Shown here piece after piece: positions 47,924 to 56,851 of a stretch of DNA of 64,000 nt (the stretch's first letter is position 1; each line of letters begins with the position of its first letter). Both the position numbers and the translations under genes were made by a program. Origin of the DNA: Galbibacter pacificus (GTDB lineage: Bacteria > Bacteroidota > Bacteroidia > Flavobacteriales > Flavobacteriaceae). Location: positions 682,001-746,000 of the forward strand of contig NZ_JAPMUA010000002.1 of assembly GCF_029603155.1 (NCBI RefSeq), in the 5' to 3' direction. The notes beneath the pieces were generated by a model that had not been told where the DNA came from, did not search any database, and saw only the letters and a program-made list of their open reading frames with translations.

Positions 47924-48997
47924 ATGGAGCAAGCAACTATTTATATAAATGGTGTAATAGGTGAAGATGTTACACTTTTAGACGTTATAAGGCAAATTAA
48001 TGGTTATGCATCATTTAATCTTTTAAATGTGCATATTAATAGTATTGGTGGTGATTATAACGAAGGTTTCGCCATTTATGATTACCTAATTGGCTTAAAA
48101 TCAAAATATAAGGTAAACACACGTGCTACGGGCGATGTAATGAGCATTGCAACAGTTATATATATGGCTGGTGATGAGCGTTATGCGGAAAATAGCAGTA
48201 GAAAAAACTTCATGCTTCACCTTCCATGGGCAGAAGCAAAAGGAACAGCCGAAGACTTTAAAAACTATTCAACAGAACTAGAAAAAGCGGAAAATGAATT
48301 GAATTCGTTCTACGTGGAAAATTTAAAAAATGTTGATGAAAAAACGGTAACAAATTTAACCAAAACTGATTTGTATTTGAATGCTGACGAAGCATTTGAT
48401 TTAGGGTTGGTAACCAATCTTGAGATACCATTTAAAGCGGTTGCAAAGCTAACTACACAAACAAATAACGAAGAAGAAAATAAGACAAATTTTATGTCAA
48501 AATTCGAAGAAAAAGTAAACGCAATTTTCAACAAATTATTTCCGAAAGCTTTAAAAGAAGTGCAAGATGGTACTGGTGTAACCATTGTGTTTGAAGATGT
48601 TGAAGCTGGTGAAGAAGTTGAAAAGGGTGATAAAGCAACCATTGATGGAGCACCAGCAAATGGGAAATATGTAATGCCTGATGGTACTACATATGTATTT
48701 GTCGATGGTGTATTAAATTCAATTGAAGTAGCGGAAGCGGAAGAAACAACTGAAGAAGAAGAAGTTGTTGCAGAAGCTGAAGAAATTTTATCAATGGAAG
48801 AATTTGAAAAAATTCTTGAAATGTTGAACAAAAATGTTGAATCAATTTTGGCTTTAACGCAAGCCAACGAGAATTTAAAATTAGAAATCAAAAACCTTAA
48901 AAAAAGCGTGGGTAGTGATTTCGAACTTGATGATGAAGTTGAAGAAAAAAAAGTAAAAACAACTTTAACAAGGGCTGCTCAAATAATGAGAAGCTAA
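47924..48997 (+). CDS. ClpP-like prohead protease with scaffold-like C-terminus
   Basis: A 357-residue protein. Residues 1-180 are a ClpP-type serine protease: NVHINSIGGDYNEGFAIYD, active Ser in GDVMSIATVIYMAG, His in NFMLHLPWA, and the acid residue region TDLYLNADEAFDLGLV. Residues about 185-357 have a glycine-rich beta segment (ATIDGAPANGKYVMPDGTTY), a long acidic stretch and a coiled coil (LTQANENLKLEIKNLKKSV), as in fused scaffolding domains. An in-frame ATG at 48494 could start a separate scaffold. Cleaves the scaffold during capsid maturation. Confidence 0.85.
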   Translation: MEQATIYINGVIGEDVTLLDVIRQINGYASFNLLNVHINSIGGDYNEGFAIYDYLIGLKSKYKVNTRATGDVMSIATVIYMAGDERYAENSSRKNFMLHLPWAEAKGTAEDFKNYSTELEKAENELNSFYVENLKNVDEKTVTNLTKTDLYLNADEAFDLGLVTNLEIPFKAVAKLTTQTNNEEENKTNFMSKFEEKVNAIFNKLFPKALKEVQDGTGVTIVFEDVEAGEEVEKGDKATIDGAPANGKYVMPDGTTYVFVDGVLNSIEVAEAEETTEEEEVVAEAEEILSMEEFEKILEMLNKNVESILALTQANENLKLEIKNLKKSVGSDFELDDEVEEKKVKTTLTRAAQIMRS

Positions 48998-49036
48998 ACA
49001 AATAACGAAAAAGAAAAAAAGAATGATTAACGAAAA

Positions 49037-49951
49037 ATGGCATACGATGTAAGTAATTTGACTAGCTATGTGGAAGAACAAAATTTTCCATTATTAAGGA
49101 AATCAATTTTTGGTGGAAGAACATCTGAATTGGTTAAAATACAAAGCGGTGTAAAAGGAAAAAGTGCGATTAATATATGGGAGACTGATGTAATTTACCA
49201 AGATGATGACTGTTCAAGAACGGCTTCAGGTAGTACAGTTTTTAGCCAAAGAGAAATTGAGGTTTCACCTATCGCAATCCACCAAGATTTATGCCCAAAA
49301 AAATTAAATGGGTACTACTTGCAAACACAACTAAAAGCTGGTAGTAAGGATGATGAAATAGTATTTGAAGCAGAATATACCGATGAAGTATCAGCAAAAA
49401 TTGCAAAACAAAATGAAATTAATTTTTGGCAAGGTGATAAAACTTCAAATGACAATAATTTATCAAAATTCAACGGTTTTTTAAAGCAATTGAATGGAAC
49501 TGATTATGTAACTGGTAATACTGAAGCAATTACAGCAATTACGAAAGAAAATATATATGGAATTGTGGAAGATATTGATGAACAAATTCCTGCCGATGTT
49601 GCTGATGCGGATGACTTAGTAATCTTCATGGGAGTTGATTCCTTCAAAAAATACAGAAGCGCATTAAAAGAAAAAAATCTATATCACTATTCAGCAGATA
49701 ATTCAAAATTTGAAATTGAAGTTGCTGGAACTGAACAAAAAATAGTTGCCGTGAATGGATTGAATAATACTGGTGCAATCGTTGCTGGTAGAGCGTCAAA
49801 CTTTGTTATTGGAACTGACTTGGAAGGTGAAGAAGATAATTTTGAATTATGGTATAGCAAAGATGCTAGAGTGGTTAAAATGACTGTTGCATTCAAATTA
49901 GGTACTCAAATCGCATTCCCTGAACAAGTAGTTTATTTTAAAACTGCCTAA
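49037..49951 (+). CDS. major capsid protein
   Basis: A 304-residue protein placed directly after the protease/scaffold, in the usual order. Strand-rich with the N-terminal arm (YVEEQNFPLLRKSIFGGRTS), a central region with DEVSAKIAKQNEINFWQGD (like the long spine helix of HK97-fold capsids) and a C-terminal block DADDLVIFMGVDSFKKYRS. I assign it by order, size and composition; the family is not recognised by a single motif. A strong terminator follows, as for highly expressed capsid genes. Confidence 0.75.
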   Translation: MAYDVSNLTSYVEEQNFPLLRKSIFGGRTSELVKIQSGVKGKSAINIWETDVIYQDDDCSRTASGSTVFSQREIEVSPIAIHQDLCPKKLNGYYLQTQLKAGSKDDEIVFEAEYTDEVSAKIAKQNEINFWQGDKTSNDNNLSKFNGFLKQLNGTDYVTGNTEAITAITKENIYGIVEDIDEQIPADVADADDLVIFMGVDSFKKYRSALKEKNLYHYSADNSKFEIEVAGTEQKIVAVNGLNNTGAIVAGRASNFVIGTDLEGEEDNFELWYSKDARVVKMTVAFKLGTQIAFPEQVVYFKTA

Positions 49952-49968
49952 TAATTATTATTAAAACT

Positions 49969-49993
49969 GGGGTGTGGTAACAGCACCCCTTTT
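49969..49993 (+). terminator. terminator after the capsid gene
   Basis: GGGGTG (49969-49974) pairs with CACCCC (49984-49989), then TTTT. Confidence 0.8.
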
Positions 49994-50028
49994 ATAAGAC
50001 ATAACGATAAAAAAAATATAATAAATAA

Positions 50029-50604
50029 ATGAGTTGCTTAAATAAGTTAACGTCAAACATCACATACGATTGTACAACTGGAACTAGGGCAAAAGGTGGT
50101 TTAGAAGGAAAAGCGGTTATTATAAATAAAGCCGATATAGACTTGCAAGCTTTAACCCAAAGTGGTAGTACGGTAACAAATTTATCGTTAAATGCTGGTG
50201 AGAGCGGTTATGACATCAGTTGGGTTAAACAACTGGGTTCTGCTTCATCTACATTCGCTGTTAACGATGGTTTGGATAGCTTCACACATGCATTTTTATG
50301 CAGGGTTTTTGGTTCTTCTGCTGAAGATGCGGAAAGGATAAAAGAGTTAAGTGAAGGTGAATTTGTTGTTGTTGTTGAGACAAAATATAAAGGTGAAGAC
50401 AATGCCGATGCTTTTAAGGTGTATGGGCTGGAAAATGGTTTAAAAATGAGCGAAGCAACAATGAATTCGACAGAGAATGACAATAGTATGTTATTTACAT
50501 TGTCATCATTGGAAGGCTTCGGTGAACAGTACCCATATTTGGTATTCTTAGAAACCGATTACAGTACAAGTAAAGCTAAATTTGATGATAAATTTTCATC
50601 TTAA
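50029..50604 (+). CDS. candidate major tail tube protein
   Basis: A 191-residue, mildly acidic, beta-rich protein (MSCLNKLTSNITYDCTTGTR; GEFVVVVETKYKGEDNADAF; AFKVYGLENGLKMSEATMNS) ending in TDYSTSKAKFDDKF. Location between capsid and portal and flanked by terminators, with a strand-rich composition, fits a tail tube or head decoration protein. I recognise similar short proteins in Bacteroidota phages as tail tube subunits, but from memory. Not certain. Confidence 0.5.
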   Translation: MSCLNKLTSNITYDCTTGTRAKGGLEGKAVIINKADIDLQALTQSGSTVTNLSLNAGESGYDISWVKQLGSASSTFAVNDGLDSFTHAFLCRVFGSSAEDAERIKELSEGEFVVVVETKYKGEDNADAFKVYGLENGLKMSEATMNSTENDNSMLFTLSSLEGFGEQYPYLVFLETDYSTSKAKFDDKFSS

Positions 50605-50641
50605 TTAAATTAAACAAATACAATAAAATAGAACATAATAA

Positions 50642-50677
50642 AGGTGTAACATAATAAAAGATGTTACGCCTTTTTTT
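50642..50677 (+). terminator. terminator touching the start of the next gene
   Basis: AGGTGTAACA (50642-50651) pairs with TGTTACGCCT (50662-50671, one G-U), then seven T residues; the ATG at 50678 follows without a gap. Confidence 0.75.
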
Positions 50678-51178
50678 ATGACATATACATTAGATGAGTT
50701 AAAGAAAATAGTAAGTGATGGACTGGATGAAGTGCACAATAACATAAGCAATAAGGAGAAAGTTGTAAAATATTACAAGTACTTATACAAGTCACAAGGC
50801 TGTAAATGCAAAATACCAAATGTTGATATTAATAATATGTTCAACAAGTTAAAAGATGATGGTATAAAGAAGTTGGAAGAAATTGAAAATAGGAAATTCC
50901 ATTTACGAGATAATGTAATTCCAATTAGGGTTAAAGGGGTTAATATAGACAATGTAAATTTAACGGATGAACTGGCGATGAAATTACTAAAAGAAAATGA
51001 AAACAGAATAAGTCTATTTAAGATTAAACCTGAAAATTGGCAAGAAGTGGTGGCAGAATTCTTCTACAGAACGCCTAAAAGAAAAATGAAAAGAAGAAAG
51101 CCAAGAAAGAAAAATACAACAGCAAAAAAAGATACATCAATTAAAAATGATGAAAATAACGAAAAGAAAAATGATTAA
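50678..51178 (+). CDS. hypothetical phage structural protein
   Basis: 166 residues: helical N-terminus (LDELKKIVSDGLDEVHNNIS), a CKCKIP motif, and a very basic Lys/Arg/Asn/Asp-rich C-terminal tail (KRKMKRRKPRKKNTTAKKDT) that may bind DNA or be disordered. No family recognised. Its stop codon TAA forms TAATG with the ATG before the portal start, so it is coupled to the portal gene. It begins directly after a terminator's T-tract, so the usual leader is absent on terminated transcripts. Confidence 0.55.
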   Translation: MTYTLDELKKIVSDGLDEVHNNISNKEKVVKYYKYLYKSQGCKCKIPNVDINNMFNKLKDDGIKKLEEIENRKFHLRDNVIPIRVKGVNIDNVNLTDELAMKLLKENENRISLFKIKPENWQEVVAEFFYRTPKRKMKRRKPRKKNTTAKKDTSIKNDENNEKKND

Positions 51179-51183
51179 TGTAA

Positions 51184-52338
51184 GTGGCAAAATTCATCAA
51201 ATTAAATGAGGTTGACAATCGATTAAATGTAAAATATGACAAGCGGAATGAGGTAATGAACTGGGGTGCTGACAATGCATACCCTTCACTTATTAAAGCT
51301 TTAATCAATACATCTGTAACCAGCACACAATGTTTATCAATCAACGCCAAATATGTATATGGCAAAGGCTTTAATTTGCCCAATGCCAACAGATTAATTG
51401 TTAATAAACAAGGGCAAACAATCAATAACGTATTACGTATAGCATCAAAAGATTTTGAAGAAATTAATAATCTTTTTTTGCACGTTAATTGGAACGCAAA
51501 TTATGAAATTACTTCAGTAAAGGTAATACCATCAACATGGGTAAGAATAGGCAAAAAAGATAGTGAAGATTATAATGGAAAATATGTAGTTTACAACAAC
51601 TGGGACAAGTCAAAAAGTAAATTAATCCAAAAAAAAGAGTTTAATGTTATAGATAGATTTAACCCAAATAAAAAAATAATAGAAGCACAAGTTAATGCTG
51701 TAGGTGGTTGGACTAACTATAAAGGACAATTATTACACATTAATAAAGATTTTACCGATACTTATTCAATTAGCAATTTGGATAGCGTAATACTAGATGC
51801 GGATGCGGAATATCAATCATCAATTTTTACCAATAATGGATTTAAAAAAGGTTTTTTCAACAACAAAATTTTGGTTGTAAAACCATTTGCTGATGATAAT
51901 GAGCGATATGCATTTAAAAGCACAATAGAAGCAATGCAAGGTGGGGATAACACTTCATCTATATTACTATTGGAAGCAGAAAACCCATCTGAAGATTTGA
52001 AGGAACAATTTTTAATGGAAAACATTGATAACAATGTTGATGACAAAATTTTTGAATATTCCGATAAAAAAATTGCCGATAATATTCGAAAAGCATTTGG
52101 CGTTCCATCCATTTTGATTGATAATTCTGATAATTCAATTTTTGGGCAAAGTGGGGAATTACTTAAAACTGCCATGCATCAACATTGGATGAACAAAGAA
52201 GAAGAACGAAATATAATAGAAGAAACTTTTCAATTAATATTTTCTTATTGGCACGAAAAAATTAATGTTAACGATTTGATTATAAAGGAAATAATAACGA
52301 GCAATAAAATAGATAATGTAGGTGAATCGATTAATTAA
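51184..52338 (+). CDS. phage portal protein
   Basis: A 384-residue protein of the portal type: N-terminal MNWGADNAYPSLIKALINTS with YVYGKGFNLPN, a core FLHVNWNANYEITSVKVIPSTWVRIGKKD, a stem-like DDKIFEYSDKKIADNIRKAFGV...SGELLKTAMHQHWMNKEEER helical region. Forms the dodecameric ring through which DNA enters and leaves. Start is GTG; the ATG two codons earlier (51178) is followed by TAA. It overlaps the next gene by 17 bases. Portal placed after capsid, unlike the usual terminase-portal-capsid order. Confidence 0.8.
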   Translation: MAKFIKLNEVDNRLNVKYDKRNEVMNWGADNAYPSLIKALINTSVTSTQCLSINAKYVYGKGFNLPNANRLIVNKQGQTINNVLRIASKDFEEINNLFLHVNWNANYEITSVKVIPSTWVRIGKKDSEDYNGKYVVYNNWDKSKSKLIQKKEFNVIDRFNPNKKIIEAQVNAVGGWTNYKGQLLHINKDFTDTYSISNLDSVILDADAEYQSSIFTNNGFKKGFFNNKILVVKPFADDNERYAFKSTIEAMQGGDNTSSILLLEAENPSEDLKEQFLMENIDNNVDDKIFEYSDKKIADNIRKAFGVPSILIDNSDNSIFGQSGELLKTAMHQHWMNKEEERNIIEETFQLIFSYWHEKINVNDLIIKEIITSNKIDNVGESIN

Positions 52339-52855
52339 TGCAGACGACATAAAGCAATACAAGGACATTGGAAAAAAGGTAGATGAAGAAAAAATAAACC
52401 AAATTATTGATTTGGCGCAAGATGTTGATTTAAGGGGGCTATTGAACAATGACTTTTATTTTGAGGTTATTAACCATAAGGATGAAGCAAATTATCAAGA
52501 TGCGCTTACTGGTAGTACATTTGGTTTAAACGGTGCATTATATAGCCATTTTGGAATAAAAGCGATTTTGGTTGATTTTTTTTATGCTCGTTATGTAATG
52601 CAAGTTAATGTTAATATTACCCCATTTGGTAGTACAACCAAATTAAGTGATGATAGTGAGGCAACGCCAATAAGCGTGTTGAAAGATATTGCCAAAACAA
52701 ACGAACAACAGGCAATGGCAAAGTGGCAACTGACAAAGATGTATTTGGATGCCAACAAAAATTTATTTCAATTTTGGAATACCCATACTAGTACAAATGA
52801 TAGTTCATCAAATAGGTTATCATTTTCTTTAATTGGTGGCAGAAAAAAATATTAA
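52322..52855 (+). CDS. head-tail connector-type protein (DUF6712-like)
   Basis: A 177-residue helical protein (MNRLINADDIKQYKDIGKKV; HFGIKAILVDFFYARYVMQV; NEQQAMAKWQLTKMYLDANK) whose layout resembles Bacteroidota phage head-tail connectors placed beside the portal. GTG start; the ATG just upstream (52316) is followed immediately by TAG. Overlaps the portal end. Role inferred from position and resemblance. Confidence 0.6.
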   Translation: MNRLINADDIKQYKDIGKKVDEEKINQIIDLAQDVDLRGLLNNDFYFEVINHKDEANYQDALTGSTFGLNGALYSHFGIKAILVDFFYARYVMQVNVNITPFGSTTKLSDDSEATPISVLKDIAKTNEQQAMAKWQLTKMYLDANKNLFQFWNTHTSTNDSSSNRLSFSLIGGRKKY

Positions 52856-52880
52856 TAATTAAAAGGTTAAAAAAAATGGT

Positions 52881-55349
52881 GTGAGTAAACTAATTGTAAA
52901 CGATATTAATGATAGATTTTTTGAACTAAATGGTATTCAATACCCAAAAATTTTTATAACTGAAAAAATTGGGGATATATATATTAAGTTGATTAACAAA
53001 TACGACAGAAATTTTTTCATTAGTCAACCCCACAAATTAACTGATTATATAGTTGAAGGTGAAATCTATAGTGATTTAAGCAATTTCCAAACAGCTATCT
53101 ACCCTATTATTTTTAACCCGAACATCAATTTGAAGGATGAAGATGTAATACGATGGAATACAGGGTATAATGATGATATAGTAAATGCTTCGGTTACAGG
53201 AACAAACAATAAAACTTTAACTTTAACGCAAAGGGATGGTAGCACAATAGTTGCAACATGGACTGATATTGATTCACCACCTGATGGCGATGAATATATT
53301 AATGCGCTAATATTTAATCCGAATAATGGTGTTATAAGTGCTGGAAGAACGGGTGGATTACCTGATGTAACAACCTCTTTGGATGGCAGATATTCTTTGC
53401 TAGGGCATACACACACAACTTCAGATATAACCAATTTAACACTTTCAACATTAGGTGGTGTACCATCATCAAGAACAATTACAGCAGGAACAGGACTTAC
53501 AGGTGGTGGAAATTTAACAGGTGATAGGATTATATCAGTAGACAATGATGTATCACCATTAACAGCTACTAGGATACCAGCAAGTCAAGATTTAAATACA
53601 TATCAAAACCCTGGTTTTTGGTATCAGTCTGCAAATGCAGATGTAGGTAGTAATTATCCATCGTCTTATGCTGGTAGTTTTGTAGTACAAAAATCAGCAG
53701 GTGTCACACAGCAATATTACCAATATAATAATGATGGTTCAGGTGGTTCTCCCGAAATGTATATTAGAAGTTTTTATTCTGGTAATTGGAGTAGTTGGGG
53801 TAAAGTATGGCATTCGGAAAATGATGGTTCAGGAAGTGGCTTGGATGCTGATACTGTAGATGGATTACATGCTAATTCTGGCTATGCAACAAATGCTAGG
53901 ATACCTGCAACAGATTCTAATGGTTATTTTTCTGCTTATTTACTAAGACAATCTTATGCAAGTAACAATACAAGTGTAGGACATATAATGACACAAGTAG
54001 AGACTGGTACAGGTAATAATTATATACGTCCCACTACTCCTGCTTCGTTTAGAGCTGCTGTAACAGATAATAATTATATATTAAAAAATAATAGAACAGA
54101 TGGAGGTTATGCTTGGATTAGGAGAAGTACAGCAACAGGAGCGGCTCCTCTTTATGTAACTCAACAAAGTAGTGGAGAAATAATCAGATTTTATCAAGGT
54201 TCAGGAGATGGTTCATTAAGAGCATCTATAGGTAATGACGGAAGTTTTCATACATTAGGAAGTGGTATACAAATAGGGCAAAGTTCAAACCCATGGTTAA
54301 CATTACATTCATTATCATCAGGAAGTGATGGGGTGGACCAAGGCGGAGGTATTTCTATTGGGGAATCTGGAAAAAAAGGTAGCGCAGCAGTACATTTAAC
54401 ATATACTGGTAATGGTAGAGGGCATTTAGGTATGGGTGCAGTAGATAGTACTGGTATACCTGAATATGAAGTATTAGAAATGCATTATCAATCTAATAGT
54501 GGAACATTTAAAGGTAATTTAATAGCTAATGGTAATATTTATTCTAATGGTTCTAATTATTATGGTGATGGTAAAAATATACTTCAATTTTCAGATAGTT
54601 GGTTAAGATTAAATCCTAGTGGTAATTTCACTACAGGAATATATTGTGGTAATTCATTATTAAGAACAGATGGTTCATTGCAAGTTGGAAATTCACCTGT
54701 TAATTTTACTGCTAGTTCATCAGGTATTAATCTAAATAGTACAGTCACATTTAACGCAGCATTTAATGGTAAAATTAACGTGTCCTCAACCAATTTAAGG
54801 AGTTCTGGTATGTACGGAATATATGATTCAAATAGAATTGGACATATATGGAGTATGGGTACATCTTTTAGCATTCCAGATGATGGTTCTGATTTTGGTA
54901 ATTTATATGGTTTAGCATATAAACATACTAATAATCCGACTGGTGGTAGTATGGCTGGTGGACATCAAATGGTGTGGGTATCAAATGGCGTACCCAAAAG
55001 TGCTATTGGTACTAATATATGGACGGCTGGTAACGTTTATGCAAGCCACTTTTTCGAAACATCAGATAAAAGTTTAAAACACAAAATCACCCCACTTAAA
55101 GAGGGAATTAAAACAATAAAAAAAATAAATACCTATAACTATAAATGGAAATCAGATGATACCGATGATATAGGTGTAATTGCACAAGAAATTGAAAAAG
55201 AATTACCACAATTAGTTAATACAAATGAGGAAGGTATTAAATCTGTTAACTATACCAAGTTAATACCCATATTAATCAATGCTATCAAAGAACAACAGCA
55301 ACAAATTGACGGTTTGAATAACGAAATAAAAGAAATTAAAAATAGATGA
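52881..55349 (+). CDS. tail fibre with S74 intramolecular chaperone domain
   Basis: 822 residues. N-terminal region (1-100) of virion attachment type, then long beta-rich repetitive shaft (GLTGGGNLTGDRIISVDND, GSGSGLDADTVDGLHANSGY, WSSWGKVWHSENDG) typical of trimeric fibres, then a C-terminal S74 domain from about residue 725 (TSDKSLKHKITPLKEGIKTI, DIGVIAQEIEKELPQLVNTN) that folds the trimer and cleaves itself off at the Ser before the Lys-rich motif. It binds the host surface. GTG start, with an ATG five bases upstream. A strand overlap of 4 bases couples it to the next fibre gene. Confidence 0.85.
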   Translation: MSKLIVNDINDRFFELNGIQYPKIFITEKIGDIYIKLINKYDRNFFISQPHKLTDYIVEGEIYSDLSNFQTAIYPIIFNPNINLKDEDVIRWNTGYNDDIVNASVTGTNNKTLTLTQRDGSTIVATWTDIDSPPDGDEYINALIFNPNNGVISAGRTGGLPDVTTSLDGRYSLLGHTHTTSDITNLTLSTLGGVPSSRTITAGTGLTGGGNLTGDRIISVDNDVSPLTATRIPASQDLNTYQNPGFWYQSANADVGSNYPSSYAGSFVVQKSAGVTQQYYQYNNDGSGGSPEMYIRSFYSGNWSSWGKVWHSENDGSGSGLDADTVDGLHANSGYATNARIPATDSNGYFSAYLLRQSYASNNTSVGHIMTQVETGTGNNYIRPTTPASFRAAVTDNNYILKNNRTDGGYAWIRRSTATGAAPLYVTQQSSGEIIRFYQGSGDGSLRASIGNDGSFHTLGSGIQIGQSSNPWLTLHSLSSGSDGVDQGGGISIGESGKKGSAAVHLTYTGNGRGHLGMGAVDSTGIPEYEVLEMHYQSNSGTFKGNLIANGNIYSNGSNYYGDGKNILQFSDSWLRLNPSGNFTTGIYCGNSLLRTDGSLQVGNSPVNFTASSSGINLNSTVTFNAAFNGKINVSSTNLRSSGMYGIYDSNRIGHIWSMGTSFSIPDDGSDFGNLYGLAYKHTNNPTGGSMAGGHQMVWVSNGVPKSAIGTNIWTAGNVYASHFFETSDKSLKHKITPLKEGIKTIKKINTYNYKWKSDDTDDIGVIAQEIEKELPQLVNTNEEGIKSVNYTKLIPILINAIKEQQQQIDGLNNEIKEIKNR

Positions 55350-56851
55350 TTTTAATTGATTCCAACGATAATGCCACCTTTAAGTTAAATGGTAAAGCAT
55401 ACCCCCGTGTATTTGTACCTATTATATTAGGTGAAAATACTATTGCAATATATAATGTATTTGATGTTAAGCAACAATTATTGGCTAGTACCACATATAA
55501 TACTATTGCTGTTAATGGTACTACATATGGGAATATAAATACATTGGTGGAAGCAATTACATTATTAACTTACAATGTTGGTGGTTCTGAAGGGTTGATT
55601 GATATTAGTGCTGGGGCAAATATAGCAATAGATAAGAGTAATCCGCAAAATCCTGTTATATCATCTAGTGGTGGTGGCGGTGAGGGAACTGTAACCGATT
55701 TGGGTTACAATCCATCATCTACAAATGGCGTAATAACAAATAGCCACGGTGATAATGCAACAATACCATTGGCAAATGGTACATATGCTGGCTTATTATC
55801 ACCATCGCAACGTAACATAATAACTAATTTAAGTTCAAATTATCTTGGTATAAATGCAAAGGCTTCAGATTCAAACTTATTAGATGGCTTAAATTCAACT
55901 GATTTCTTGCGTTCAAATGGAAAGGCATCAGATTCAAATTTATTGGATGGTTTGGATTCATCAACTTTTATGCGAGCACAAAACACAAATGGTTATTATG
56001 GATTGGTAAACCCAGCCAATAGTAATAGCGCATGGATAAGAACAACACAAAGCGGTTTGTTACCATATGCGTCAGGTGGCAATTCATCATCATTAGGAAC
56101 ATCAAGTTGGAATTTTAAAACAATATATGGTGGTACTATATACGAAAATAATACATCATTATCTTCAAAATATTTGGGTATAACTGCAAAGGCTGTTGAT
56201 AGTGATAAACTAGATGGTTTAAATTCAACTGATTTTTTACGTTCAAATGCAAAGGCTTCAGATTCAAATTTATTGGATGGTTTGGATTCATCGGCTTTTG
56301 TGCGTTCAAATGCAAATGATACAAAAAGTGGCTATTTGATAATGAATGATAACAGCCATTTAAGGCTTGGTAGCGGTAGCGATTTCAGAATGTATTTTAA
56401 TGGTACTAACACATACTTTGATATGTATGCTGGTAATCTATATTTTAGGCAAAACAGCACCACTAGAATAACATTTGAACGTAGTAATGGTAATATAACC
56501 ACTACTGGTACAATGTATGCAACCAATTTTTTTGAAACATCTGATGAAAGGTTTAAAACCAATATTCAACCATTATCAAAAGGTTTAAAATCAATTTTAA
56601 ATGTTGACACATACACATATAACTGGAAACATAATGATAATGGTGATATAGGTGTAATTGCACAAGAAATTGAAAAAGAAATACCTGAAATAGTTAATAC
56701 AAATGAGGAAGGGTTTAAATCTGTTTCATATACGAAGTTAACCCCTATTTTAATCAACGCCATTAAAGATTTAAATAAAATAGTTGATGAGCAGAATGAG
56801 AAAATAAAGGACTTAACAGAACGAATAAATATCATTGAAAATAGAATATAA
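55346..56851 (+). CDS. second tail fibre with S74 chaperone domain
   Basis: 501 residues; a shorter paralogue. N-terminal segment (MILIDSNDNATFKLNGKAYP) resembles the start of the preceding fibre (both carry a FKLNGKAYPRVF / ELNGIQYPKIF pattern), a shaft with KASDSNLLDGLNSTDFLRSN repeats, and a C-terminal S74 domain from about residue 400 (ETSDERFKTNIQPLSKGLKS; DIGVIAQEIEKEIPEIVNTN). Translationally coupled to the first fibre (ATGA overlap). Two fibres may broaden host range or form a composite tip. Confidence 0.85.
   Translation: MILIDSNDNATFKLNGKAYPRVFVPIILGENTIAIYNVFDVKQQLLASTTYNTIAVNGTTYGNINTLVEAITLLTYNVGGSEGLIDISAGANIAIDKSNPQNPVISSSGGGGEGTVTDLGYNPSSTNGVITNSHGDNATIPLANGTYAGLLSPSQRNIITNLSSNYLGINAKASDSNLLDGLNSTDFLRSNGKASDSNLLDGLDSSTFMRAQNTNGYYGLVNPANSNSAWIRTTQSGLLPYASGGNSSSLGTSSWNFKTIYGGTIYENNTSLSSKYLGITAKAVDSDKLDGLNSTDFLRSNAKASDSNLLDGLDSSAFVRSNANDTKSGYLIMNDNSHLRLGSGSDFRMYFNGTNTYFDMYAGNLYFRQNSTTRITFERSNGNITTTGTMYATNFFETSDERFKTNIQPLSKGLKSILNVDTYTYNWKHNDNGDIGVIAQEIEKEIPEIVNTNEEGFKSVSYTKLTPILINAIKDLNKIVDEQNEKIKDLTERINIIENRI
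55853..56313 (+). repeat. LDGL-type repeats in the second fibre
   Basis: Two tandem pairs of a 20-residue unit (K-A-S-D-S-N-L-L-D-G-L and close variants), at 55853-55975 and 56181-56313, repeated also at DNA level. They build the fibre shaft. Confidence 0.75.

Noticed and set aside
48310..48891. 193-codon frame antisense to the protease/scaffold gene
   Set aside because: Ser-rich shadow of the acidic scaffold part.
55853..56313. CRISPR-like repeats
   Set aside because: The repeats encode fibre shaft units in frame, with no spacers or cas genes.
52881..56851. Diversity-generating retroelement with fibre target
   Set aside because: No reverse transcriptase or template repeat; similar ends are explained by paralogy.
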